64,000 nt of DNA from Ursus arctos. Taxonomy: Eukaryota; Chordata; Mammalia; Carnivora; Ursidae. Below, piece after piece: positions 1 to 10,660 of this stretch. Numbering within the stretch: the first letter of the stretch is position 1; each line of letters opens with the position of its first letter. Under the pieces are notes generated by a model. It was not told where the DNA came from. It was given only the letters and a program-made list of their open reading frames with translations, and made no database searches. Where the stretch lies: positions 3,911,001-3,975,000 of the forward strand of contig NW_026622897.1 in assembly GCF_023065955.2 (NCBI RefSeq). Reading direction: 5' to 3'. The position numbers and the translations under genes are program-made.

Positions 1-2420
1 GATTTCTCTGATTCTAAGGCCAATCTTAGGGATAGTTTATACATTAAGAGGAAGCACTTTGTCATTTTTATTTTTCTAAATTATGGCTACCTAAGATTTT
101 ATCAGTTTCTAGGCCATTGCATTTTATTCTATAATTTTGACAATAGGTTTTAGACATGATTACACATTTGACCGAGCGTTTACGGCCCTATTAATTGAGC
201 ACTCAGCAGTGATACTGGGTTAGCTTGGCCTTTTCTTCCCCAAAGCAGTGACCTTGAACTTAGCATGACTGGGTTTGTGGAATATAAAGTGCTCACACAG
301 GCAACAGGTGACACTGTTCTTCCAAACCTTCTCTTGTTTTAACAGTAAGTCCTCTCAGAGGAGGCTGGCTTTGAGTTGTGCACACGCACCCACATCCTGT
401 TGTCTTGTCACAAGAACACAGGGACAGGTGCGGAGGTGCCCCAGGCAGGCTTTCGCACATCTTGTTACCAAGGCAACAGTGCCATGATTCCCTGTGTTTT
501 ACGGCTAATGTAACAGCAGGTTGGTACCCAAGGAAACTTCCCATGCTCTCCTGTGTCTTACTATCTTGGGAGAACATAAGGAGAACTTCTTGAGTTTGCG
601 GTCATGGTCAGGATTATTTATGATTAAGATTAGACTCAGACAACTTATGCATCTTTGATGCTTTTTTTCATATAAAATTCTATTCGCAAAAGAGTGTGCC
701 TAACCACACAGCTGCTACCAAGCCTAAGGACATGTACTGAAACTCTGATTTTTGTCCCTGAGTAGACAGTCTTAAACTACTTTCCCTAAGCCCCAGTTTT
801 CTCTTCTCAGGGAAACAGAATTATTAATATTGTCAAGGAGCCAGACTATTCTGTCCCTTTCAAGGTCCTAGCTGGACTAAGAATCAAATAGACAGGAAAC
901 AACAGGAGAAAATAAAATTTAATTATGTAGGATGGGGAATGCACACAGACACAGAAATTCCAAAAACAGGCAAAATGAGGTAAATACGTCGTCTGGAACT
1001 AAGGAGAAGGCGCTGGAGGTTTGGAACTTGAGAGGAAAGGGATGCATTTCATGGGGCAGGTGTTTGGTAATGAGACATTTGCTGTACAAATGGGTCACTC
1101 AGATAAAATTTATCTCTGGTAATAACTTTATTCTGGGAAAGAGTTCCAGTTTAGATTCTTCCATGTAGTGAAGGGAGGGGCAGAAATTTCTCTCGAGCCC
1201 ACAGGGTGTTCATTGCCTTCAGCTCAATAAATCTTTATGCTCAACTGGCCCATCTTGGGGCAGTCTGCCCTTGGCCCCTACAATATCCGTGATCTCACTG
1301 AGTCACACCAAGGATGGAGAAAGCACGCATGAAATTAGTTCTTAAAGTTATTCAAATGCCAATTTTCATTGTTTTAAAGCCCATGCTTTAATTTTGACCT
1401 TGCTTTATCCCATGTGAAGAAGGTAATCAGTGGCAAAGGAGAAAGGGTGGTGTACTGTTTGAAGTCAGGAATCCTATTTCTAAGAAGCATAAAGTAGTTC
1501 CTCAATTAATGATTATTCATGCGTGGGTGCGGGTCCCTAGTCATTGCGTGTGGAGGGGCCAGGCTCAGCAGGACTCACTATGGGATACCCCAGTCAGGAA
1601 CACTGTCTGTTCGTGTCTTCGGCAGACCTCAAGAGCCCCTTGCTTTCAGTGTAACTTTTGTAGCCACAAATATAAGCATTTATGATGGATTTGCTTGTCC
1701 GTTTTTTTAGGAATGGTTGTGTGTCTGTTTAAAGCCCCATCGTTACAATGTACATTAATATTTTATTCAGTTAGCTTAGGAACGAGCCATATTTTATGAA
1801 TAATCTTTGATGAACACACACACAGCTGTGTTTACTCTAAGCTGTACACATTGTGATTGAAGGAAAAATGAATAAAGGTTTTCATGCTATGAGGCAAAGA
1901 GTAACTCCAGCCTTTTTTTTTTTTTTAATCTCCTAAACCATTTCAGTCCATCAAAAGCAGGTCAGGAACAACTTTATTTGGAATCCCTATGAGTCAATTA
2001 TAAGAATGGATGAAATTATAAGGATGGGAAGGAAACGAGAGAATGCATCTGAGTAATGAGAGATTTCTACCACATCCTTGGAAATTACGCACCTACCATT
2101 CTCAAGCAAGGTCTCAGCGCCTTTCTGATCCTACGCCAGTATATTTAATGGCATTGGAAAACAACATAAAATTCAAAAATCTAAAAGTCAACAGCTGCAA
2201 AAAATCTATAAAAATAACTAGCCATATTCTTTATGACCCCCTTTGAATTAATCGAGAATGAATTATTCTTTGCCTATAGACAAGGTAAACACCTGCTGTG
2301 TAGTGATCGTTGAAAATGACCCAACTTGATGTCTAGGAGAGCATCGGGTACAGACAAAAAGCAGTCGATAATTTGTTTTTATTATGAATGGTGTCAGCAC
2401 TTTTTCTATTTCTTAAAAAG
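1..2420. other. Non-coding sequence, no gene recognised
   Basis: I see no exon-like open frame, splice-flanked block or RNA gene here. Reading frames are short and unrecognised. The segment around 830-1290 has the feel of an old retroelement relic (A-rich internal stretch, an AATAAA-containing end near 1225), but I could not assign a family. A T-run lies near 1913-1926. This is most simply old intergenic or intronic DNA. Confidence 0.6.
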
Positions 2421-2424
2421 GCAG

Positions 2425-2482
2425 AGTTTTCATTGCCTAGATGAAAAGTAGGCACTCGATAAATGTTTGCTGAATAAAAAGG
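2425..2482 (+). repeat. L2-type LINE 3' tail (short relic)
   Basis: The motif 'taggcactcgataaatgtttgctgaat' at 2448-2475 resembles the conserved end of mammalian L2 LINEs (tag-gcgctcaataaatgtttgttgaat, from memory). Only the terminal few tens of bases are recognisable, so length and subfamily are uncertain. Confidence 0.4.
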
Positions 2483-2737
2483 TAATGCACAAATTAAAAA
2501 GCATCAGCTGAATGAACATATTGAATCCCCACATGAATAAGCAGTAACAGATATCTTCATCGTGACTTGCTTTTGCCCTGCGTAACAACAGCAAAAGGTC
2601 ATCTCAAATCCCTAAAGAAATAGATTCTCACAAAGACTATTTTCCCAGTATATGTAGGTCTGAGAAAGTGTTTTCACCTGAAGTACTGCTTACAATACTT
2701 GGAATATTAATATTGTGATAGAAGATTAAGAGATTTA

Positions 2738-2937
2738 GGGGCGCCTGGGTGGCACAGCGGTTAAGCGTCTGCCTTCGGCTCAGGGCGTGATCCCGGCGTT
2801 GTGGGATCGAGCCCCACATCAGGCTCCTCTGCTATGAGCCTGCTTCTTCCTCTCCCACTCCCCCTGCCTGTGTTCCCTCTCTCGCTGGCTGTCTCTATCT
2901 CTGTCAAATAAATAAATAAAATCTTTAAAAAAAAAAA
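2738..2937 (+). mobile_element. CAN-SINE (tRNA-derived SINE), young copy
   Basis: This is a full-length carnivore SINE. It has a tRNA-like head starting ggggcgcctgggtggc, an A-box-like tggcacagcgg (about 2750-2760), a B-box-like ggatcgagccc (about 2804-2814), a pyrimidine-rich middle, an (aata)n-atcttt tail and a terminal A run. It is bracketed by a perfect 16-bp target-site duplication, aagattaagagattta, at 2722-2737 and 2938-2953. The perfect duplication and intact promoter boxes indicate a recent insertion. Open frames across it on the minus strand are translations of the SINE, not genes. Confidence 0.95.
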
Positions 2938-2953
2938 AAGATTAAGAGATTTA

Positions 2954-4543
2954 ATAAGCAAGTATAAATGTACACGTGTGCAGATTAAAACATTGCCTTT
3001 CAACACGTTAACAACAGAGGCTATATTTGGCTTAACATTTTTCTCGTCTGTTATCCAACAGAGAATCATATTATTTCTTGTCAGGGAATTGGCAGCTAGT
3101 CATCAATTTCAGTCAATCAGAATGCTTCAAATAATCTGGAATGCTCTTGCTTTATTAAATATCCCAGCAGCCCTTGAGACTTTCCCTTTTGTGTCTTCAG
3201 AATGGTTTAGCATTCTTATTTTTGAACAGATCCCCACACATGTTCATCCCTTGGAACTGAATATCTGTTGGTAGGGAAGAGAACTAGCAAGACCCATTTC
3301 TTTCTGACCCCGTCAGCTGGCTAAACCCGCGTCACAGCAGCCTCTGAACTAAGTCCACGTGCACCCAGCCACGGGGTGCAGGGGAGGCAGTGGTCCTAAG
3401 GACTTTCTGTGAATAAATACTAAAAACACCGTATGAATTCCACTTTCCCATGACATCATGTTTCCATCTACTCTGGTTAATCAATGTCTGTCTGAGTAAG
3501 CGGTGTTTTCCGTATTTGGACAGAGACTACAAACCGTTGCCCGTTTTGTCAGAAGCTCACGGTTGAAGCGTCGGTGCCTGTCCGTCGTATCTCTGTGGTG
3601 CGCGCGATGGACTCTGCAAAGCTCTTCTTCTGGTCATTACGAATGTGGCTTGACATAAACTCCTATTTCGTGAAACGTAGATCGTACGGAAAGAACAATT
3701 TCTTCTTTATCTGGGAGTGATAATTCTGTTCTGTTAGCCTAGTTAAATTCTCTTTTGAAAGTCGCATGTCGAAGCAGGTATTAAATGAGAACAAAGGGAT
3801 TTGTGTGAATGGAAGATGCAGGATTATCCAAGCTGAATGAGCGTGAAATGGAGACTAGTTTGGAGTCTAAAGTGAAAACAGTTATACGTGAGAAGTTTAA
3901 AAGAATTCAAGAAAACCATAAAATCATAGATCGTGGTACTCAGTAGTTTGCTAAAATGCGTGGCTCCGTGATGGCAAATACTTTGTTGGAAGCGCTACTG
4001 TGCCCTCAGCGCCGGGGACAGTGCTGCATATGGAGTAAGTGCTCACTGAATTGGTGCTGAATAGATGGCTTAACTGAGACCATTAGGTGGCCTTGCCCTG
4101 AGGCTTCCTCTAAGTCTGGTGGCTCATGTGGGGACGCAGGCAGTAAGAGAGGTAGGGTCCAGAGTTGGGAGTACTGGTCTGGAATGGAAATGCTGCTGAC
4201 ACTGTGAATTCGTCTCCTGTGTTTTATTCTTTCTGGTTGCTATAATCGCATTTCTTCACTGCAAGTAACGGGTAAATACTCCTTCCCAAACAGTGCATGA
4301 GCCAGAGATGCAGCGTTGGAATTAAGGAGGATAGGATGCTTTGGAAGAGGAAGCACTTGAACTTGGGGGAAAAGAGCAAAATATAGGCAAAAAAAGACCT
4401 GAAGCTGACTAAATAAGTAAATTACAAATTCTGTTTCTCAGTTTACCCTCAGCCCTTCTCTGACGATTACCAAAAATGAATCTCTAGATAAAAGGCGTCT
4501 GATAGAATTTTCTTTGTTGATGAAAATGTTCTGTAATCGATAT
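2954..4543. other. Mostly single-copy non-coding DNA with a CpG-dense patch
   Basis: No gene was recognised. The 98-codon frame at 2978-3274 has no motif I know. About 3520-3700 is unusually rich in CpG (roughly 15 CpGs in 180 bases at ordinary GC content) and is treated as a finding. A short L2-like tail is listed separately within this interval. Confidence 0.55.
3985..4068 (+). repeat. L2-type LINE 3' tail relic
   Basis: The phrases 'cagcgccggggacagtgctgcatatggagtaagtgctcactgaattggtgctgaat' are a diverged version of the L2 end (cccagcgcctagcacagtgcctggcacatagtaggtgctcaataaatgtttgttgaat, from memory). It is old and short. Confidence 0.5.
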
Positions 4544-4689
4544 TGTTCAACACAGTAGCCACTAGTCACACTGACCTATTGATCACTCGAACTGTGGGTT
4601 GTGCCGGTGAAGAACTGATCTTCAGATTTATTTAATAATTAACTTGAGCTCAAATAGCCCCATGTGGCTACTGGCTACTGGAATGGACA
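4544..4689. mobile_element. Short inverted-repeat DNA transposon relic (MITE-like)
   Basis: The ends are imperfect inverted repeats. 4544-4570 (tgttcaacacagtagccact...) pairs with 4663-4689 (...ggctactggctactggaatggaca), with about 21 of 27 positions complementary. The core is AT-rich (tttatttaataattaac). The pattern 'agtagccactag...atgtggcta...ggctac' matches a common mammalian non-autonomous DNA transposon that I recognise as a type but will not name with certainty. There is no transposase, as expected for this class. Confidence 0.6.
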
Positions 4690-5394
4690 CCGCCATGTTT
4701 CCTGCCGTGGTGGTGGACAGGAGGCCATGACTTTAGAAGTACTCCTGCTAATTGGTGCCAAGGTCAAAGAGGGCTGGTACTGGGAGGTACCACAGTTCCC
4801 AGCTCCTTGCATGGATGCTTTTTCAAATAGGGAAGTTGTGTTTTCTTTTACAAGAGGAAAGGAAAATCAATCTTTGCTTATCACATAGTAGCAGGTCATT
4901 ACACAGGACCCAGAGAAGAATACAATAAATCAAGGGTTCCCAGAAGTGCATTTAGTAAAAGAGAACAAGGAAGGTTTGTGATGTTTCTGATGAACAGGGA
5001 ATGTTTGGCTTTCCGTGTCAAAATAGCACTTGGATTTGCAGGCTTACCTCTGACCTTCAGATCTGATAAGCAAGATAAAAAGAGTTTATTGCCAAACCTC
5101 AGAGCTGTCAAGTCAGGGTCAGATGAAGCATGGCATTCCTCTCTGATAAAGAATAAAGTGTCTGCACAGAAAAGGGCCAGAAGCTCCATTAGACCACACA
5201 CAGAGATTAGGTGGGAAGAATTTCAAGCTGCAGTCTGGGAGAGGGTGGGATAGGAGAACTATCAGGGGGAAAATGAGCAAGAGATAGTTTGTGTTTGTGC
5301 ATAAGAAATAAGAAATAAAATGGAAATCACTGTTTTTATTTAGAACATGTCCCCAGGAAATGTGGAGTCTCATAGACTGTGCTGCTGAGAGGGG
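4690..5394. other. Non-coding sequence, nothing recognised
   Basis: Open frames on both strands (up to 100 codons) overlap one another and show no domain or start context. I see nothing that supports a gene or a named repeat. Confidence 0.5.
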
Positions 5395-6060
5395 AAATAA
5401 GTACCCCTCTGCAGGGAAATTTGCCAGTAATTATCTGAGAACTTTTCAAATGTATACAGTTTTGACCCAGCAATTCCATTTTTAGAAAAGTATCATAAGA
5501 ATCATCAGAACTGGGGCGCCTGGGTGGCTCACTCAGTTAAGTGGCTGCTGCTTGGTTTCAACTGAGGTCATGTTCCCGGGGCCAGGGATGGATCCCTGTG
5601 TCAGTGCTCAGCGGGGAGTCTGCTTGAGATTCTCTCTCCCTCTTCCTCAGCCCCTCCCCCTACTCACGCATGCTCTCACTCCCTCTCAAATAAATAAATA
5701 AATCTTTTTTAAAAATGGCATTAGAAATAATCAGAGCTGTGCAGTGTATGACTAATGGCTGTTCCCCGAAGCAGCAGTTATTGCAGCCTTAATTATAATG
5801 GAGAGAAATTATTGTTGAATATCTATCAATGCAAGTTGGTTAATTAAATTATGTTACTTCCATACAAAGGACCTGTATTCAATCATAAGAAAATGGGAGA
5901 TGCCTATAAATGCCGGAGCATGTATACATTCGTGTATATTGTTTATCTTCTTACGTCACTCTATTTTAAAAATATTCTTCAGCGTATTTTCAAATTTTCT
6001 TAACTATATTTAGAAAGTATGTTCACATACATTAATTTTATAATAAAAAGGAAAGGTGCT
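5395..6060 (+). mobile_element. Old L1M 3'-end fragment, interrupted by a SINE
   Basis: 'ttgacccagcaattccattttta' before the SINE, and 'gcagttattgcagccttaattataatgg ... tgttacttccatacaaaggacctgtattcaatcataagaaaatg' after it, follow the order of old L1 (L1ME/L1MC type) ORF2-end/3'UTR sequence in sense orientation. Divergence is high. The CAN-SINE at 5513-5705 splits it. Confidence 0.65.
5513..5705 (+). mobile_element. CAN-SINE, older copy
   Basis: Starts ggggcgcctgggtggctcactcagttaag and ends in ctctcaaataaataaataaatctttttt. The flanks agaatcatcagaact (ending 5512) and agaaataatcagagct (about 5723-5738) look like a target duplication that has since mutated. The body is more diverged from the young copies at 2738 and 46790, so it is an older subfamily insertion into the L1M fragment. 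Confidence 0.9.
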
Positions 6061-7269
6061 TTTTTTTCTTTTTTTTCAAAATGATCATTGTGGTTTTACC
6101 AAATAGGTTTTTAGCTATTCTGTGAATGCCTTCCTAGTTGTCAAGGAGATCCACTGTATCTGTTATCAGATGGAGAGCATAGTGTGCAAAAAATAACCCT
6201 CTTTGGTGCCTCTTGGAAGACCTGCTGCCTTACATGTTCAAGAGGATCTTAAGCCATATCAGCAGTCATAGTGTGTAAGCTGCTTTATCCGTTTATGCTT
6301 TCATTTGGCTTATGAGATTTATAATCCTGCTTGTTTATCCCCTTTATGAAGCAAAGAGCTATTACGTAGCTACTATGCTACACTTACTTGGGGCTGATTG
6401 CTTCCTACTTCTCCTTGGAGAGATCTGGCTCCCTAACTGGATGACTGGAGGAAACGGTCCATTGCTCCACTCTGGTGGGTGAAAATTTGCAATGTATTTT
6501 CCAGAGAGCATGAATTCAGGGCATGGTGGACACACTGCCTTTGTCTCTGCAGCCCCATTTTGACTTGACAGTTCTTTCTAACAGTGCTAAAGCAACAACA
6601 AAAAGGAGGAGGAAGAGAGACAAAAGCAAAGCCAAAAAAAAAAAAAAAAAAAACAAAAAACTCCGCCCAAACAAATCCAACCTATAATTTAGATGTGTAA
6701 GGGTCATGGGAAGGACTGGAAGCAGAAGTCTGGGCTCATCCTCATTTGTTTTGATTGGAAAACGGGCTGTGGTTTTCAGTATGAGTCGTCTACCTCCACT
6801 CTGGCTGGGGTAACGTGGTGTGCATTAGGAAGCCTTTGCAGAAATGAAGTGATAATGCCAGGAATGGACCCGGAAAGAATGTTCTCATAACAAAAGGCCA
6901 TGTCAGGTCTTTATCATTTCTTTTGTGGAAGCCAAGTCTCATGAAACAACAACACATATATTCCCAGGAGTGCTAGGACATGCCTTTCCTATCACTGTCA
7001 CTTTGGAAGAATGTACACAAGTCGTGGGAATATCCAGAAAGCAGAATTTACTGTGGGGATGCTTATATAACTTAGCTTGCCTTTAACTCCTACCCGTGTT
7101 AGTATGTGGTTTGGAGACTGTAGGTGTTTTCTTACCCTAATTTTATGTGACAGCTGAAGGTGTCACCCGGTGGTGGCTTCTATGTCACTCACAGGGTCCT
7201 ATTGGTAAAGGTCCTCACAGCACTCCACAGCCCTGCATAGCATGTACCAAGTCTGAAATCACTTGCTGA
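6061..7269. other. Non-coding sequence with an A20 run
   Basis: No gene or named repeat is recognised apart from an uninterrupted A20 run at 6634-6653 inside an A-rich tract (6599-6660). The tract could be the tail of a decayed retroelement. The minus-strand frame across it (6516-6707) is Phe/Leu-rich only because it reads this tract. Confidence 0.5.
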
Positions 7270-7410
7270 AAGTCTGTGTTTCCCACACCCCTGTAATACT
7301 CTTGCTTGTAGGAACTATGCTATTCTGTTCACTGTTGTATCCCCTGGGGTTTGGCTTTGTACCTGGCGCATAGTTGACATTCAAAATGTGTATGTTGAAT
7401 GGACAAATGA
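7270..7410 (+). repeat. L2 LINE 3' end
   Basis: 'ttgtaggaactatgctattctgttcactgttgtatcccctgg...ttgtacctggcgcatagttgacattcaaaatgtgtatgttgaatgga' follows the L2 3'-terminal consensus (gctccatgagggcagggact...tgtatccccagcgcctggcacatagtaggtgctcaataaatgtttgttgaatga, from memory) in sense orientation. Only the terminal part is preserved. Confidence 0.6.
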
Positions 7411-7559
7411 GAAATGTTGAAGGAAATGTAGAAAAAAGAAGACCTCACTGACAGGGGGACAGGGACCAGCACTGATAAGAGGGCATGTCCAGTACAAAGT
7501 ACTATGGGTCTATTTGCTGATGTTCACCATTAATCTGCACGAAATAATAACACCAACAT

Positions 7560-7790
7560 CAATAATATTAGTTACTATTTAGTGAGAATCTCCAGTGAGA
7601 TTCTCCGCTAAATCTCCATTTAGTGAGAATCTCCAGAAAAGCCAAGGCCTTCCCATTCCCGATGACATTAAATTTTTGTAAGAACTATGCAAAGCAATAA
7701 TTACATACTCATTTTGTGGATAAAAACTGAAATGCAGAGTATTAATGATACTCAAGGTCACAGCTTCAGGGCACATAGTAGGCTCTTGCC
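7560..7790 (-). repeat. MIR-type SINE relic (antisense) with local rearrangement
   Basis: 'actcattttgtggataaaaactgaaatgcagag...ctcaaggtcacagcttcagggcacatagtaggc' resembles the antisense core of MIR (cccattttacagatgaggaaactgag...aaggtcacacagc). The 5' part contains a repeated motif, atttagtgagaatctccag at 7577-7595 and 7618-7636, described in the findings. Confidence 0.45.
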
Positions 7791-8764
7791 AAGGACTTAT
7801 TCCAAAAAGGAATAGAGTGGATGAACCAAAATTGAATCAGTTCTTTGAATCCCAAAGCCCATGTACCTTTCATTTACTATATTCCACTCCTTCCCAGAAA
7901 GAGGATTTAGATGAATTCTATCTGTAGAATGCACATACCTGCATAATACTGAGCTAGCTATTGCTAAACAGGTTTCTGCAGAAATGGCTGAGCTGCTTTA
8001 GGAGTGATCCTCAGACCTCCACCAACAGAAGAAAAAAGGAGGTGCTCCAAAAGACGGAATAAAGCTACCCTGGGGTGAGCTTCCTGGGGATAAAGCTTAG
8101 GTCTAAGTTTTCTCTTTCCAAGAGATAAATACAACAACAAACTCTGCCAAGGGTTTCAGCACCTTCCTGATGGGAGTGGAGAACATCACCCAGGCAGCTC
8201 AGCCCTGAAGGAGCAGCAGGGATGAGGTGGCAGTAGCAAGACAGGGTGGAGACCAAGACCACATCTGAGAAGGAACAGATGTGGGAGAATAACCTGAGCT
8301 GGGATCTCCTGAATCTCCAAAGGCAAATGCCCAGAGCAAAGGGCCAAGTCCTTGACATCTACGTGTGATTAGCTGGTTTGTCATTCTGGCCACTGGTGGA
8401 AAATATGAAATCCCAGCAGATTTCTGACATTGGCATGCTACAGCCTGGCTCTTTGGCCTTGGAAACTTGTCTGAAGGAAGTTGACCTTGAAGTGGGTTGT
8501 TTGAGGCAGAAACACAGCTTCTACCGGGTTGGAGCAAAGTTAACTTAATTTCTGTTTTCTTTCCTCCGTGCTTAGTTCAGTCATTGAAAGGTACTACAGG
8601 AAATCATCGATCCTTGCAGGATAAGTCCTCTATGTTCACCTTTCGGGTTGAGCTTATCCTTCCATCCCAGTCTCCTTCCGAGGGACAAATAACAGGGAAG
8701 GCACTCCATGCTTACCAGGGCTGACTTGAAACAGACCCATGACTAACGCTGAACTGAAGTTAGT
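7791..8764. other. Non-coding sequence, nothing recognised
   Basis: Minus-strand frames at 8065-8358 and 8199-8537 (97 and 112 codons) overlap in different registers and have no recognisable domain. I could not match this interval to a known repeat. It may be an old LTR or single-copy DNA. Confidence 0.45.
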
Positions 8765-9140
8765 GGGTTTTGTGGGCTGAATGATGTCCCCTAAATTCAT
8801 ATATTCACAGTACCTCAGAAGGTAATCATATCGGGAGATAAGGTCTTTAAAGAGGTGACTGAGATCTTCGGGATTGGATCCTAATCTACGACTAGAGTCC
8901 TTATCACAGGGGAGGTTAGGACACACACCGGCTGGGAAGAAAGGCCATGTGAGGACAGGCCATGTGAGAAGACAGACATTTGCATGCCAGGGAGAGAGGC
9001 CTTAGAAGAAACCGACCCTGATCACCCGTCAATCTGGGACTTCTAGCCTCCAGAGCTGTAAGACAATGCACTTCTGTTGTTTAAGCCCCCCAGTCCGTGG
9101 TTACTTTGTTATGGGGAAGATTAATACAGTACTCTAAGGT
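8765..9140 (+). mobile_element. Old MaLR/MLT1-type LTR (solo)
   Basis: Ordered matches to a familiar mammalian LTR: 'ggctgaatgatgtcccctaaattcatat', 'gagtccttatcacaggggaggttaggacacac', 'gccatgtgaggacaggccatgtgagaagacag', 'gggacttctagcctccagagctgtaagacaatgcacttctgttgtttaagcc' and 'ttactttgttatgg'. These follow the MaLR LTR layout I know, in sense orientation. No internal region or second LTR is visible. The subfamily is uncertain. Confidence 0.65.
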
Positions 9141-9324
9141 TTTGAAAGTACTGCATGATGGTTAAGGGCTGATAGAGCAGGGTCAAGGGGGACTTGCAGA
9201 CCACCTGTGGCCCCAAATATTGCCTACATAAGTGAATTAAATCATCAGATTTTAGTGTGCTTCAAACTCATGCAAAAACAGACTGTACGTTGTTCTGTTC
9301 AAAGAGAATATACAATAGGAATGA

Positions 9325-9520
9325 TAGTAGCGGCTTTTTATAGAGTGTTAACTGTGTTCCGGCCTGTGTTCCAAGTGCTGGACAAATACCCAGTCAGTCC
9401 TCACTGCAGCACTCTGAGATGGGTCGGGTGAGTATTCCCATTTTATGGATAAGGAAACAGTCTTGCAGGGTTAATTGGTTTGCAGTTACCCAACTAGGGG
9501 CAGGGCTCAGGCTTTGACAG
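9325..9520 (-). repeat. MIR SINE (antisense)
   Basis: 'gtgttccaagtgctggacaaatacccagtcagtcctcactgcagcactctgagatgggtcgggtgagtattcccattttatggataaggaaacag ... ttacccaactaggggcagggctcag' reads as the reverse complement of MIR: the antisense of its 3' end, then the 'cccattttacagatgaggaaactg' core, then the head region. Ancient and diverged, with an L2/MIR-style architecture. Confidence 0.7.
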
Positions 9521-10437
9521 AGGAAGGGGCTAAATTAGGCTCAAAGGTTTTTAGTAGCTGTTGAGAGCATAAAACAAGCAAAGAATTAGCAGAGCTGGGC
9601 CTTCAACTCCTCTGCATTCAAATGTTGTCTTTTCACGGTGCCTCCTGGACTGCACTGAGTCAGACGAATGGTGTTCTTATTCAGTCGATGTGTTTTCACC
9701 ACTCTTTAGAAAAGAAACAGCCTGTTAAAATCAGGAAAGTTAAAACATCAGTGGTGATGGCTAAAGATGTCCTTTTTCAACTTAATTTTTGCTCAAAACT
9801 TTTTGTCCTCGTTTCTGAAACTCTTCAGAGAAAACCTTCAGCTTATGCTGAGTATTTATTATACATGATTGATCTTACGACTGGAATTAGGCCATGATAT
9901 AAGGCTGCAGTAATCCTTAAACACTGACTCATAGGCCCAGCTGGTGCTTAATTTGTATTTGCAATCAGCAGTGTAGAAACACTTTCTTTCTTTTTTTTTT
10001 TCAGACCGAGTAAACATATGAATCCAGGATCAATAGAGACTGGAGACTGTTTACAATGAACAAAGTATGAGTTCTATGGTATTGTGGGGGGAAGAAAAGC
10101 AAGGGCTCTTATCTAAAACTCCTCCAGGTGCTCTCATGTTGAAATGTCTGAATAAATTGTTACAGAATTGGAAAATTGTGTATAAAAAGGTCTTTTAGAT
10201 GCACCTGTGTTAAAAATACACACCTACAGGGAAAGAAGCTTTTGAGAACAAATATTTGTTTTGATTAAGGATAAGACATTTGATGAAGGTTCAAATACTT
10301 GCCAAACACCTTACAAATGAGCTTGAAGATGACACATTTTTGTGTGTGTATGTATCTTTATCCCTTTTTGTGTGCAGAACAATTGCAGTGTATTCCATGT
10401 GTTCTATGGAAATCTTTCAGACTTGGGATGACCTTTC
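9521..10437. other. Non-coding sequence, nothing recognised
   Basis: There is a pyrimidine tract followed by 'tttcag' near 9984-10005. It looks like a splice acceptor, but no open, conserved-looking frame follows it. No repeat family was recognised. Confidence 0.45.
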
Positions 10438-10660
10438 AACCATGTATTTATTCATTTGTTCGGTGTCCTATTCATCCATTCAGAAATATTTATGGCTTGC
10501 CTACTCGTGCTCAGAGCTGGAGTTATGGCAGTGAATATGACAAAACATGGTTCCTTTGCCCAAAGATCTTAAGTCTAGGGAGGCAGTGAGTCATTAAACA
10601 ATCATGGGGATGCAATGTTGATAAATGCTATGAAGAAGTTAATGATAGGCTAAGTACAAC
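10438..10660 (+). repeat. Ancient mammalian repeat ('tcattcag-aaatattta' family)
   Basis: 'tattcatttgttcg...ccattcagaaatatttatggcttgcctactcgtgctcagagctggagttatggcagtgaatatgacaaaacatggttcctttgccc...' followed by 'gataaatgctatgaagaagttaa' matches a common old mammalian element beginning tcattcaacaaatatttattgagcacctactatgtgcc and running to 'gataagtgctatgaagaaaa'. I recognise the pattern but am unsure of its formal name. Related copies lie at 13441 and 19545. Confidence 0.55.

Noticed and set aside
2738..2815. tRNA gene candidate from the A-box/B-box-bearing head
   Set aside because: The boxes belong to the tRNA-derived head of a SINE, with SINE body, A tail and target duplication. No mature tRNA cloverleaf is expected.
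6516..6707. Minus-strand frame with a hydrophobic Phe/Leu stretch resembling a membrane segment
   Set aside because: Produced by reading the A20 tract and neighbouring purine-rich bases in antisense.
9984..10010. Polypyrimidine tract plus cag, a possible splice acceptor
   Set aside because: No open reading frame with coding character and no donor site context follow. Such tracts are common by chance.
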